Below, piece by piece: positions 22,471 through 33,100 of a stretch of 64,000 nt of DNA. The first letter of the stretch is position 1, and the number at the start of each line of letters is the position of its first letter. This DNA is from Serripes groenlandicus (Eukaryota; Mollusca; Bivalvia; Cardiida; Cardiidae): NCBI GenBank assembly GCA_031761405.1, contig JASEVX010000005.1, positions 29,933,127-29,997,126 of the forward strand, given 5' to 3'. Below the pieces are notes generated by a model. It saw only the letters and a list, made by a program, of their open reading frames with translations. It had not been told where the DNA came from and ran no database searches. Both the position numbers and the translations under genes were made by a program.

Positions 22471-23164
22471 TCGAAAATATTCAGAGAGAATAGTTAAATA
22501 TAATTCATTTTTCGAACGATTGAAATACTTTTGAAAGGTTTTGTGTTTTGACCCAAAATCGTGAAGCAGTATCTTTAACATGTTTCGTCCATTACAATTT
22601 CCAACATGCATATACATCGCCAGTACACGACCTTTAAAAACATGGAAAGGCTAACCTTTAACAAACCAGAACAAGCGGGCGCCGTTTTGAATGACCTAGT
22701 TACTATTTATAGTAACTCATTTGCATATAAGTGATAAACGACCATGGCGCATGTGAGGTGGCCATTTTTAAAATAGGTGAAAAATTTACTCCACCAAACA
22801 AAATGGCGGTTTCCTATAAAATATATAGTTAAAATGTTGGTCTAGAGTCCCGTCCTCTACTACTTACAGTTTTGCGAGAGGTTAATGTTCGGAGACTTTC
22901 CATTGGCTGAGTGATTGTTTTATGCTGTCGTTACTGACAGAATCAATTTACAAGGAGACTATCCCAACATCAGTGGTAATATAAGCGGTGTTCCAGGATT
23001 ACGAACCTTAGCGTAATTATTACACTAGTGGAAAAACACCTGCCAACGTATCCATGCTTTAGTTTCTATGACTACTTGGCGGACAGTGCTGAGCAAGATC
23101 AGATTATGTGGACTAGATGGTTGATCTGGATTAACACTTGTCAATGAAGGGGAGAGGGGGGAGA
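22471..23164. other. Unique stretch, nothing recognised
   Basis: No feature could be supported here. Confidence 0.45.
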
Positions 23165-23460
23165 GTAAAAGCAAGTTATAGAGATCGACAGAGAGACATA
23201 CAGAGACAAACAGACAGACAGACATACAGACAGACAGACAGACGGACAGACAGACAGACATACAAAAAGACATATATAGAGAGCGAGAAACATACAGAGA
23301 GACAGGAGGGGAGAAGGAGTGAGAAACAGATAGAGAGAAAGAGAGTGGAATAGAAAGAGAAAAAGACAGAGAGAGTGAGAGATAGCCAGAGAAAGACAGA
23401 AAGGGACAGAGACAGGGACAGAAACAGCCAGAAAGAGAAAGACAAACAGCCAGAGGTCGT
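23165..23460 (+). repeat. Purine-biased microsatellite tract
   Basis: About 290 bases built from degenerate GACA and GAGA words, with a clean CAGA run near 23210-23260. The complementary strand gives long Ser/Leu/Val frames that are artefacts of composition. Confidence 0.9.
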
Positions 23461-23883
23461 GTCTTCAACGGCTTTGGTTCAGTATGTCTTAACTCAGACG
23501 ATTTAACTTCGATTTTGTAACAGAAACATGAAGTATAAATTAATGTTCTTTAAATATTAGATTAATAGCCCAAAATTCAATTATTAAACAAAGAACTGTC
23601 TAGATTTCCTAAGGGAATTCAGTTATCATGGCAGTTAACCATGGCAGACAAGAAATGGCAGCAATTACAAATTATCAAACAAATAAAGCTTATTAACGTT
23701 TTACCGATTGAGTTTGGTTGTTTTACAATCATTTGATTAAAACAGCCTACTTAAAACATCTGGTATTAAGTATATCTAGTTTGCCTAGTTTAAATTTAGA
23801 TCGTATCAGCACTAACATGATATGCGTATTAAGAATCATCGACTTCTTTGATGGCATATGATAAACTATAAAAAAAAAAACTG
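23461..23883. other. AT-rich stretch, nothing recognised
   Basis: No feature could be supported here. Confidence 0.45.
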
Positions 23884-24076
23884 TTAACCCTTTCCCTCAT
23901 TATAATGCTTATGCAGCAGACGACTTTTGAAAACAATGTGACAAAAGTAGAATTGCTCATCATGAACAATTTCTCACTTTGTAAAATGTTTTCAACTCTA
24001 TTACATTATAAAGCTTTCATTTCAAGAAGAGTTCAAAGTCGTCTGCTGTAGATTGTGTGTATGTGGGAAATGTTAA
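23884..24076. mobile_element. Family A MITE
   Basis: TTAACCCTTTCCCTCAT, an AGAATTGCTCATCATGAAC hairpin, GTCGTCTGCTGTAGATTG and a worn right end GGGAAATGTTAA. Confidence 0.85.
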
Positions 24077-24241
24077 TAAAAAGGAACGCTGGATGCATAC
24101 TTTTTTCCTGGAAAATGATTTCCTCGTGTATGGGGTTTAAGATCGTCTGTATCAGATGACGGCTTATTCGCGTATTCATATATGTATGTGTTTCTTGGTA
24201 AATTGATCGTACCGTCCCCATGTCGTAATAACATGCTTGTT

Positions 24242-25051
24242 TTATGGCCCTGTCACACTATTGCGTATGAGAGAAACGTATTAGTTGCGTGTGAAAATTC
24301 ATCAATTAATTTTCATACTCACAAAAAGCCCTTGAAAATACAGAATTGTTTGTATACTTACCGTATTGAACTTATGAGTAGCGTATGAGTGGCGTATCGC
24401 CAGCGTATGTCAAGCGTATTACCAGCGTAGTCTGCGTATGGCTAGCGAATGAAAAGCGTATGAACTGCGCATGTCTAGCGTACCGCTATCACGTGACAAA
24501 GTGCCCATATAAGTCAACGAAGAAATGTAGAAGATCTATGAATGGGATCCTCTATATACACTTTATCAAAACGCTGGCAATACGCAGCGGATACGCTTGC
24601 CATACGCCAATCATACGCTAGTTGTACGTTATGGATACGTTACTCAATCGTCAGGCAAACGCCAAGATGTCTATATCCGTTGCAGATACGTCAGATATAC
24701 GTTAGAACTACGTTACTCATGCGTCATCAATACGCTAGCTGTACGGTAAACCTTCATGTCAGCGTACTCGACCTATGATTAACGTACCTCTAGCGTATCT
24801 CGAGCGTTTTCAGCGTATGCCTTTGCGTATAAACCATACGTCCGAATACGCACAAATTCTTTAATGCTTAAAAAACAGTTCTGCCTCGCGGTATGCCAGC
24901 GTATGCCATCGTATGCGACCGTTCTTGAAACGTATAAAACCTATTCCTAACGTACCCCTAGCGTATTTCAGCGTATACCAGCGTATGCGTGATATTTTTC
25001 ATACGCTGGCATACGCTAGTACGATACGCAACAGTATGCGAGCGCCATAAG
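24242..25051. mobile_element. TIR element filled with degenerate GCGTATG repeats
   Basis: The ends form an imperfect inverted repeat of about 28 bases: left TTATGGCCCTGTCACACTA, right end the complement of TTATGGCGCTCGCATACTG, both running into TTGCGTAT. A GTT triplet lies outside each end and may be the target duplication. The interior holds dozens of GCGTATG-like words about 10-12 bases apart, mostly in forward orientation at 24373-24480 and 24780-25000 and in reverse (ATACGC) at 24575-24760 and 25005-25030. No coding capacity is seen. Confidence 0.6.
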
Positions 25052-25053
25052 TT

Positions 25054-25479
25054 TAAAAGTTTAGCGTTTCACTTTGTTGTTCCACTGTTCAAGTTTAACC
25101 TTCTCAAAACTTAAATGTCATGTCTTAATTGGGAACCTCACACTTGGTTCCCACTGTTTATGGGACCTACATGCTATAGCGCCCCAAAAGTGTAAAATAA
25201 ATGACGAAAATACTGAACAATTATTTAATTATGTATTGATCCTTCTGTACATGATAGTCAAGCGATATAATTGCCTTGATGTTTGTATATTTTCATATTT
25301 TCTTCATATTTCTGTTTCAAATGTTGTTTGTTTTTTGTTTTTATTTACCCTCGCCGTGCAGAATTAACTATTTGGCGAGCAGTCCGGCAAAGTTAGATAT
25401 AAGGGAGCCCGGATGCAATACCCTAGCTCTTTCCGAAAAGACCTTTTGGTTATTTTATGTGCTCGGTGCATAGCACCGA
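25054..25479. other. Unique stretch, nothing recognised
   Basis: No feature could be supported here. Confidence 0.4.
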
Positions 25480-25670
25480 TACACGCGAGGTTAATTTTCC
25501 TGGAAAGGTCCTGGTCCCGGAAAGGACTGGTAATTCACCTCTAGTTGAGTGGGAGAAGCTGAAAAGCACCCTTAAAAATCCAGAAACAGGATGGTATTTG
25601 AACCCCAGACCTCTGGATTAGCAGTCCAGTGTGTTAGCCGCTGCACTAACCCGCAACTCTAAGTGTTTCT
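25480..25670 (-). mobile_element. tRNA-headed SINE (Ser-like), minus strand
   Basis: The minus strand reads GGACTGCTAATCCAGAGG, like a tRNA-Ser(GCT) anticodon arm, and GGGGTTCAAATACC as B-box. The acceptor stem does not close, so a SINE head is likelier than a tRNA gene. Confidence 0.5.
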
Positions 25671-26009
25671 AATAATCGTGTGTTATGTTACTGGCAATAG
25701 ATAACTTCAGAATACAAAATATTTCCCCCAACTGGTGTCACCCCTCTGTTTGTGCGTTTAATGCGTTGATAATGCGGCAACCTGATTGACACGGCCAATA
25801 CGGCACTTGGCACCAACCCCCCACTTGACCGACATAACAGTAATGTTAGTATTATGATGTCAGTCAAGTTGGTTTTGAGTTTAATATGTTCTGGTGCCAC
25901 ATGATGGCTCCCTTTGGTACCATGCCTTAATATACGTTTCCTAATGACAAACCGTATACGCATTTAAGTTTTCAATATGCATATTGAAATAATGTTATGC
26001 TCCCCTTCT

Positions 26010-26230
26010 AAGAAGGGGGTGTATTTCGGTATGTCCGCCCGCCGGTCGGTCCGTCGGTAGACCGAACCTTGTCTGATTGATAACTGGACAATGCTTACAG
26101 TACTTTAACTAAGCATGTATGTTAGGCGTGATCAGTAGGCGGCCCCTGTGTATTGACGTCATCCAATCAGATATCAAGGTCAAGGTCACCGTGACATTTA
26201 AAACAAAAAGCTCGTCCGATTTATAACTGC
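26010..26230 (+). repeat. Dispersed repeat with GGTCAAGGTCACC
   Basis: CCGCCGGTCGG-type phrases followed by ATCAAGGTCAAGGTCACC are typical of dispersed mollusc repeats. It is a single copy here with unclear edges. Confidence 0.3.
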
Positions 26231-26418
26231 AGAATATTTTTGGGATAATGTCTTAAAATTCGACATATACTACTTACCTCAGAAAAGTGCATGTACCATT
26301 GAAAATAAGGCTACGGTTACTTTATAATAAGATTATGTTTACCAATACACGTCCCTTGACGTATCTCTAGCAATACAGACGAATTAAAAAACATTCACTG
26401 ATACTATTAGAAATAAGC

Positions 26419-26624
26419 TTTAACCATTTCCCTCATGCAGACGAATTTCTGAAGCAGCTGACTTTTGTAAATATCGTTACAAATGCAGAAATAGCTCATA
26501 ATGATCCATTCTTCCTATTGCCATCGTTTTCGGACTCGATTCAATTATTTCATTTTCATTTTTTGTCAAATATTTTTTCAAAAGTCGCCTGCTGCATATT
26601 TGTTGTATGTCGATAAGGGGTCAG
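26419..26624. mobile_element. Family A MITE, worn
   Basis: TTAACCATTTCCCTCATGC at the left; GTCGCCTGCTGCATATTTG and ATAAGGGGTCA at the right. Confidence 0.65.
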
Positions 26625-26751
26625 CGAGTATATTCAGGAACATCTTAATTACAATTGTAGTATGTTCATATAATGACCATTATTCCCATTCTTATTGTTT
26701 TTTAGAAAAACTTTATTGTAGCATGTCAGGGAATGGGTTGCTGTTTTACTG

Positions 26752-26982
26752 TTAAACCCTTTCCCACATACAACACCACTGCTTTGTGACGACTTTGAAA
26801 ACATTAGGCAAAAAGGTGAAAAACTCTCTGAGAATGAAAGAAAATATATTGAATAAAATTGAAACGTTATGGCAAAAAGAGAAATTCATTATTATGAACA
26901 ATTTCTCTTTTTGTCACAATTTTTTCAAAAAGTCGTTTGTTGCAGAAGCATCAGAAAGCGTCTGCCGAAGAGAAAAGATTAA
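26752..26982. mobile_element. Family A MITE
   Basis: TTAAACCCTTTCCCACAT, GTGACGACTTTGAAAACAT and TTGCAGAAGCATCAGAAAGC. The 95-codon open frame across it is repeat sequence, not a gene. Confidence 0.8.
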
Positions 26983-27091
26983 TGAAACGGGGCAAGTCGT
27001 AATCATAAGATGTTTTTTAATTCCTAAGTGTCCAATAAGAAATATGGATTTCATATATATAAACAAGAACTAGGTCGATATATTAATTGAT

Positions 27092-27314
27092 TTAACCCTT
27101 TCCCACGTACAAACAATCTGCAGCAGATGACTTCGAAAACATGTAGAAAAATAAAATATAGAACATCTCCATGAATAAAAGTTAATATATCGAAGAGAGT
27201 TGAAAACAGTTTTGAAAGCATTAAGAGCAATTTCTCCTTTGGCAACCAACACTATATGTAAAGACCTGTCTTCTGCATATGCCACAACATACGTCTGCAA
27301 GTGGGAAAGGTTGA
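27092..27314. mobile_element. Family A MITE
   Basis: TTAACCCTTTCCCACGT, CTGCAGCAGATGACTTCG and a right end AAGTGGGAAAGGTTGAA. Confidence 0.8.
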
Positions 27315-27548
27315 ACGCACAGAATGTACTATGAGCTCTGAAAATCTGTCTTTGATATCAAATAAAAGCTTTTGAACGGTCAGTGTGTGGACACGTCTTT
27401 AAATCCCTGTGGGAAAAAGAGAAACTATCTATGTTGAGCGATTTCTTCTTTGCTCACTATGTTTGCAACTCTTAATAAAAATATATTTCAAAATGTCTAG
27501 ATGTTATTATATAAAGTTTCTCAGTTCATTAAGAATGCAGCCGTCTCT

Positions 27549-27780
27549 TTAGCCTTTTTCTCATATAGACGCTTTCTGACGCCTCTGCAGCAGACGGCTT
27601 TTTGAAAACATAGTGACAAAAGAAGAAATTGCTCAAAACGAGCAATTTCACCTTTTGCCACAATGTTTTCCACTTTTAGTCATAATATGTAAACCATTCA
27701 GTTATAGAGATTTTCTATTTTCTGACAAAATATGTTTAATGTCGTCTGCTGCAGAATTGTCGTATGAGGGAATGGGTTAA
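27549..27780. mobile_element. Family A MITE, about 230 bp
   Basis: The left end has changed to TTAGCCTTTTTCTCAT; the right end is ATGAGGGAATGGGTTAA. The hairpin AGAAATTGCTCAAAACGAGC is well kept. Confidence 0.88.
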
Positions 27781-28180
27781 ACATAATAACGTGAAAATGA
27801 TTGAATGATATCTTTAGTAGCCGACCGATGGTCTAATTGGGAAAACATTGCTTACTAGACGTCTTGGGAGACAAAAATATTGGTACCTAAATCACAATGA
27901 CTCCCAGATTGTTTTTCTATGAAATAGTTAAATCTCTTTAATATAGGCCTACACACCAGTTTGCCTGTCTATTACTTTTTGAAAAAAAAATAGTTCTTAG
28001 ATTAAAATACAAGTAATTGTTCAAAGTCATTTATGTATGGATATACTCGTATCTCTTGATACACCACTGTTCCAGTACTTGTTAACGGATTTTAAACTAA
28101 CTTCTACGTATAAGTATATCTAGTGAAAACACTTCAGTTTAGTTTGTACGAAATGTTGAAGGTTTAATTATACAGGCTGT
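27781..28180. other. AT-rich stretch, nothing recognised
   Basis: No feature could be supported here. Confidence 0.4.
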
Positions 28181-28427
28181 GATGAGCCGTCCCACGAGAA
28201 AACCAATAGTGTGAACTCTGCGTAAAGTATCGATCCGGATCAGCCTAGGCATGCCGCACAGGCTAACCCGGACAGAAACTTTTTGCCTCCTGTGGATATT
28301 CTGTTTCAGGAACCATTACTCTATACCTCTATCGCCCTGGGACGGAATGTGTCGACCCGGATTAGTCTGCGCGGACTGCGCAGACTGATCTGGGTCGATA
28401 CATCACGCAGAGTCCATAATGTTGGTT
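28181..28427. mobile_element. Family B MITE, right tip missing
   Basis: GATGAGCCGTCCCACGAG at the left; it breaks off after ATAATGTTGGTTT where family A sequence starts. Confidence 0.85.
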
Positions 28428-28592
28428 TCCCTCTTAAAGACGCTTTCTGACGCCTCTGCAGCAGACGGATATTTCAAAACATAGTGACAAAAGAAGATAT
28501 TGCACAAAACGTGCAATTTCTCCTTTTGACACAATGCTTCCCACTTTTACTGGAGAGGCGTCAGAAAGCGTCTATATGAGGGAAAGGATTAA
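28428..28592. mobile_element. Family A MITE, truncated and fused to family B
   Basis: It starts CCCTCTTAAAGACGC without TTAACCCTTT, and ends ATGAGGGAAAGGATTAA. A deletion joined the two elements and also shortened the middle. Confidence 0.8.
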
Positions 28593-29126
28593 CAAATATC
28601 TGCTTGCGGCACCGAGCAATCTGATACAAATGGACAATATTTATCAAAAGTTTCTTTACTCACCTCTATGACTATTTGGCGAACAGCAATGCGTGATCAA
28701 ACTGAGCGGATGCGCAAGTTGATCTCGGTCTACACTGATCGACTGTTATCCCCACAAATGCATTTGCGGGAATGTACTCCGTTGTTTGAGAAAAATAATT
28801 ACTAAAGAAAATCAGGAAGTTATAGAAAATATTAATAATTTTTGCCGGGATGTTTTTAAAGTAGCTTTTATGTGGTAATGTGTAAAGTAGCGGTTTCTCG
28901 TCTAATTGTCTAGCTTTTCAAAGCTACTAAAGTAACGCGTTTAATGAATGTCAAAAGCTTTTAGCAGTCATTAAATTTCAGTGATTTTGTATCTTTCTAA
29001 ATGTCCTTTGACATAAATATTTTCTTAGGTGCGTGTATGTGTTTTCCATGGATTTCTGTGAGGTGTTTTTTAATGAAATCACATATAGTGAGATACATGC
29101 CGTTATATTACATAAATTGTGTAAAT
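28593..29126. other. AT-rich stretch, nothing recognised
   Basis: No feature could be supported here. Confidence 0.4.
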
Positions 29127-29348
29127 TTAAACCCTTTCCCACATACAACAAATCTGCAGCAGACAACTTTGAAAAAATGCCCACATAAATGAGGAAAATC
29201 TCTATAAACGGAAGTGTAATTATTAAATGGCGTTGAAAACATTGTAGCAAATGGAGAAATTACTCAGTATGGGCAATTTCTACTTTTGCCACAGTGTTTT
29301 TATAAAAGTCGCCTGCTGTAGAGGCGTCTACATGTGGGAAAGGGTTAA
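29127..29348. mobile_element. Family A MITE
   Basis: TTAAACCCTTTCCCACAT to ATGTGGGAAAGGGTTAA, with CTGCAGCAGACAACTTTGAA. Confidence 0.9.
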
Positions 29349-29692
29349 TACGTTCACGTTCACAGTCCAAAAAAAGTATGAGCCGCTCTATATTGGTTTC
29401 ATGTTAAACATAGCTATATTTGAGACGGCGTGATATCAGGGGAGATAACCAACCTAGAGCCGCTTATAGCGATTTAAGGTCATATTGCGTCTGCGCACAG
29501 TGAAGGCCAAAGTGAGCCCTTGCATACGCACAGTCCCACCAGAGACTTCAGTCTCCACATATATGTCATCCAGGTCTTCTAACAACAAACTAGCCCCGGT
29601 ATTCGTACACCATTGTAACATTAAAGGATGTCAAAAATACCTAAAATGTCGGTACCGGGTTAATGTTGGCATGCTATCCATTTCAAACATGT

Positions 29693-29888
29693 AAAACGCT
29701 TTCTGACGACTCTGCAGCAGATGACTTTTTAAACTTTGTGACAAAAGAAGAAATTGCTCATAATGAGCAATTTCTTATTTAGCCACAGTGTGTTCAACTC
29801 TATTCAGTAATAACACTTTAATTTATAGTTTTGCCCCAGGTGTTTTCAAAGTCGTCTGCTGCATATTAGTTTGTATGATGATAAAGGT
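29693..29888. mobile_element. Family A MITE next to an mGluR acceptor
   Basis: CGCTTTCTGACGACTCTGCA, AGAAATTGCTCATAATGAGC and GTCGTCTGCTGCATATTAG. The right end (GATGATAAAGG) is about 32 bases before the exon at 29921. Confidence 0.8.
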
Positions 29889-29920
29889 TGTTTATATTGA
29901 TCGCTTTTTTATATCCCCAG

Positions 29921-30170
29921 GTAACTATGGAGAACGTGGAATCGAGGTGTTCCGAACGTTTGCCAAGAACCAGGGCATCTGCATCGCCAATGGAGAGATA
30001 GCGCCGAACGTTGAGGACAATAAAGCGTTTGACACGATCATCAAAAATCTTCTGGAATCCAAGCGAGCACGCGTCATCGTCTGCTTCTGTGAAGGAATGG
30101 CTGTGAGACGTCTGATGATGGCGATGAAACGCTCCCCTCAGGGCCAAAGCTTCTTCCAGTTGGTTGCAAG
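29921..30170 (+). CDS. mGluR: mGluR exon: ligand-binding domain, lobe 2 start
   Basis: The acceptor is ATATCCCCAG and the donor is GTAATC. The exon enters in phase with two bases of a split Gly codon and leaves with AG of a Ser codon. It opens with GNYGERG; the Tyr codon (29926-29928) matches the mGluR1 Tyr236 that contacts the ligand amino group. VIVCFCEGM is the group I form of the following strand. Family A MITE copies lie on both sides, the upstream one ending about 32 bases before the exon. The preceding exon is outside the window. Confidence 0.95.
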
Positions 30171-33100
30171 GTAATCATAGCTAACCTTTTCCAACTTACA
30201 AACGCATTTCGATGCATTTGCAGCAGACGAGTTTTGAAAACTGTGTGACGAAAGTAGAATTTGTTCAAAATAAGCTCACTGTTTTCAACTCTATTCAATA
30301 CTCATACTTTCATTTAATGAGATATGTCATAATGTTTGCCGACACATTTTCAAAGTTATCTGCAATAATACGTGGGGAATGGGTTAAAGATATATCGTAT
30401 TGAAAGTTTATTTTTGACCGCCTAAGGTGGTACAGTTGTAGGGCGTCCGATATGGGTGCGGCGTGGAGCTTTCGATCCCCGGCCAGGTCATACCAAACAC
30501 TTTAAAAACGGTAAAAAATGCTTTTCCTAACTCTGCGCTCAGGATTGTGGTTTGTGCATTACGCCTGCTTGGAACAGAAGTACTGGTATTAAAATCGGCG
30601 TTAAAAAACCCATACACAAACAAACACAAATCCTTTTAAATTCCGACCTGAGTATTGTTTCGTAGAATTACACATGGCGGATACTTAGAGTCCGTTTATT
30701 TATGAAAATACAAGTAAGTCATTCTGGTACATGTATTTATTAATGTTCAACGGTTTTGAGGAAAAATGTTGTGTCCACTACTTCTATTTATAACCTTATC
30801 CCTGTCCCTTACACAACATACATGCAGCAGAAGACTTTGAAAACATATTGGCAAAACTATGCAACATTTCAATAATTGAAAGTATAATTATTGAATACAG
30901 TTGAAAACATTGAGGCAAGAGGAGAAATGAGCAATTTCTCATTTTGTCACAATGATTTTTAAATGTTGTCTGCTGCAGAGACGTTCATATGTATGTTGGA
31001 AAACGTTTGGTTATGCCTACCGAGTAAAATTATTCAATATATATAATATGCTTATAGAGAGTACTCGAGCAACGATTTCAAATGCCGTATTCTTATTATC
31101 GGAGGTAGTTTCAGTTGGTTTCATTTGAGAATTGGTTGAAGTACCATACAGTAAATGATTTGTCACCTCATACAAGTTAAAATATGTCTGTGTTGAACAC
31201 ATCAGAAAACATAGTTCATGCTAGGACATCAGGGACAAATTCGTATACAACAAAACATGGCTAAACACTAAATAACACTAGTCAAAACTAGTAGCAATAT
31301 TGATATTTCTTCCATAGAAATTGCATGATGAGTTAAATTTGTACAGCTGAACATGGGCAAAAAATATCAAGCTGTGTTTTTCTTCCATGTGATATATAAT
31401 ACTGCAATAAATCACATGCATATGCCATTATTTCTCAATATAAGAATAAATGTGTCACGTTGACATACCATGTGCTGCGTATATAACCGCTTTCACAAAT
31501 ATTCTAAATACTTAAAGCGTATGCAATGTTTGGCCTGGGGCTTTAGCCCCTGGTCATAGTAGTAAAACCATTTTTCTTCGGAATTGGCAGCCTGCCAATT
31601 GCTGTTAACACCCTACAACGCATTTTATGGTGAGACTGCGCGAGAAAAATAGTCTGGCCGACAACCCACTGTGGCTCGCAGGTTATAAAAGCCGGCTCAT
31701 CGCATCATGCATCAGATTATCCAGTTGTGCTCATTACAGAAGGTAGAAATTTAACACTCAGTTTATCACAAAAGTGTCAGAGTAACAGTATTACAAAATG
31801 CACTAGAAAAGAAGGGAGGACTGAAGGAGAGTGAGAGGGCAGTACCCACAAGAGAGGGAGAGTGGCAGTAAAGTGACTGCGATCATACCTCTCCTCTTCA
31901 GCCACTAATGCATCAATAACTCAGTTGTAGCGGTAGCATGCACACTCAAAATTCTCCGTCAACCGGGCGACACGATCGCGCTGTGCAGGCGCCCGCAAGC
32001 GCTGTGAAGGTATCAACGGCATTCTCGTTCGAATGTTTGTCTTAATGATATCTAAGTCAAGTTCGAATATGGGTTATATTGGGTCAGAAACTAGGGCACT
32101 AGGCCAAATTTAAGGGAAATCTTGTTAATATTCTGGAGGCTGCATGTTTAACTTGAGCATGTCGAAACTGTATCAGAATGTTTGTCTTGATGATATGTAG
32201 GCCAAATTTGAATACTGGTCATGTCTGATGTAAAGAACTAGGTCACTAGACCAAATTAAAGGAAAATCTTCTCAACACTGTAGAAGCCACATTTTTTAAA
32301 ATTTGTTCAGAATGTTTATTTTAATGCTATCTAGGCCAAGTTCGAATATGGGTCATGCCGGGTTAAAAAAAAGAGGCAAAATTGAAGGGAAATCTTGTTA
32401 ATACTCTGGAGGCCTCAGAATGTTTGTATTGATGAGATCTGGTCCATATTCGAATATGGGTCATATTGGGTAAACAAAAATAGGTCACTAGGCCAAATGC
32501 ATTTTCAAGCACTTTCTCCCAGTCTAGTACATGGTTTAGAAAATTAGTTTTACTTGATGGAATATATTCAACAATGACATATTTCTCAATATAATAATGC
32601 AGAAACTTAAAAATATTCTGCCTTAACCTGCTGTCAAATTTTCGTTTTATTCATCTTGTCTTAAATGTGTATACTTGTGAGCTCTTGCACTCAGGTGAGC
32701 GATATAGTGCCAACAAGGTCCTCTTATTTTCAAATCGGCAGTTTCATAATATTTACTGTTTTTATATGATCTTTCAACTATTGCGAGATCGACTATTCAA
32801 ACTATAAGGAATGCTATTGAAGTCACTTTTGCGTCGGCGTAGCAGTTTTGGTTAACATTTTGCAAGCACTGCCATTTTTTTCAAAAACCACAGTGTTATT
32901 GCTTTGAAACTGTAAACACTCATTGGGCGTCTCACATAGCCTGACAGAACACTTCCCATAACTCTAAAACCAAATATCTAAAGCAAAGACAACCACCCAG
33001 TACGGTCAAATGTTGCATTGTTTGCAGATAAGACTTATCCAACTTGATTTATGTTACTATGGTATCAAGCTACTTTCTCATTGACCACTGTTGAATATTG

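Noticed and set aside
23025..23468. Ser/Leu/Val-rich 147-codon minus-strand frame as a membrane protein
   Set aside because: It is the complement of a GACA/GAGA microsatellite; the frame follows from base composition.
24182..24778. Overlapping 60-80 codon frames in the GCGTATG element
   Set aside because: They follow the repeated words and share no frame or domain.
25590..25662. tRNA-Ser(GCT) gene on the minus strand
   Set aside because: The anticodon arm and B-box are present but the acceptor and D arms do not pair; a SINE head fits better.
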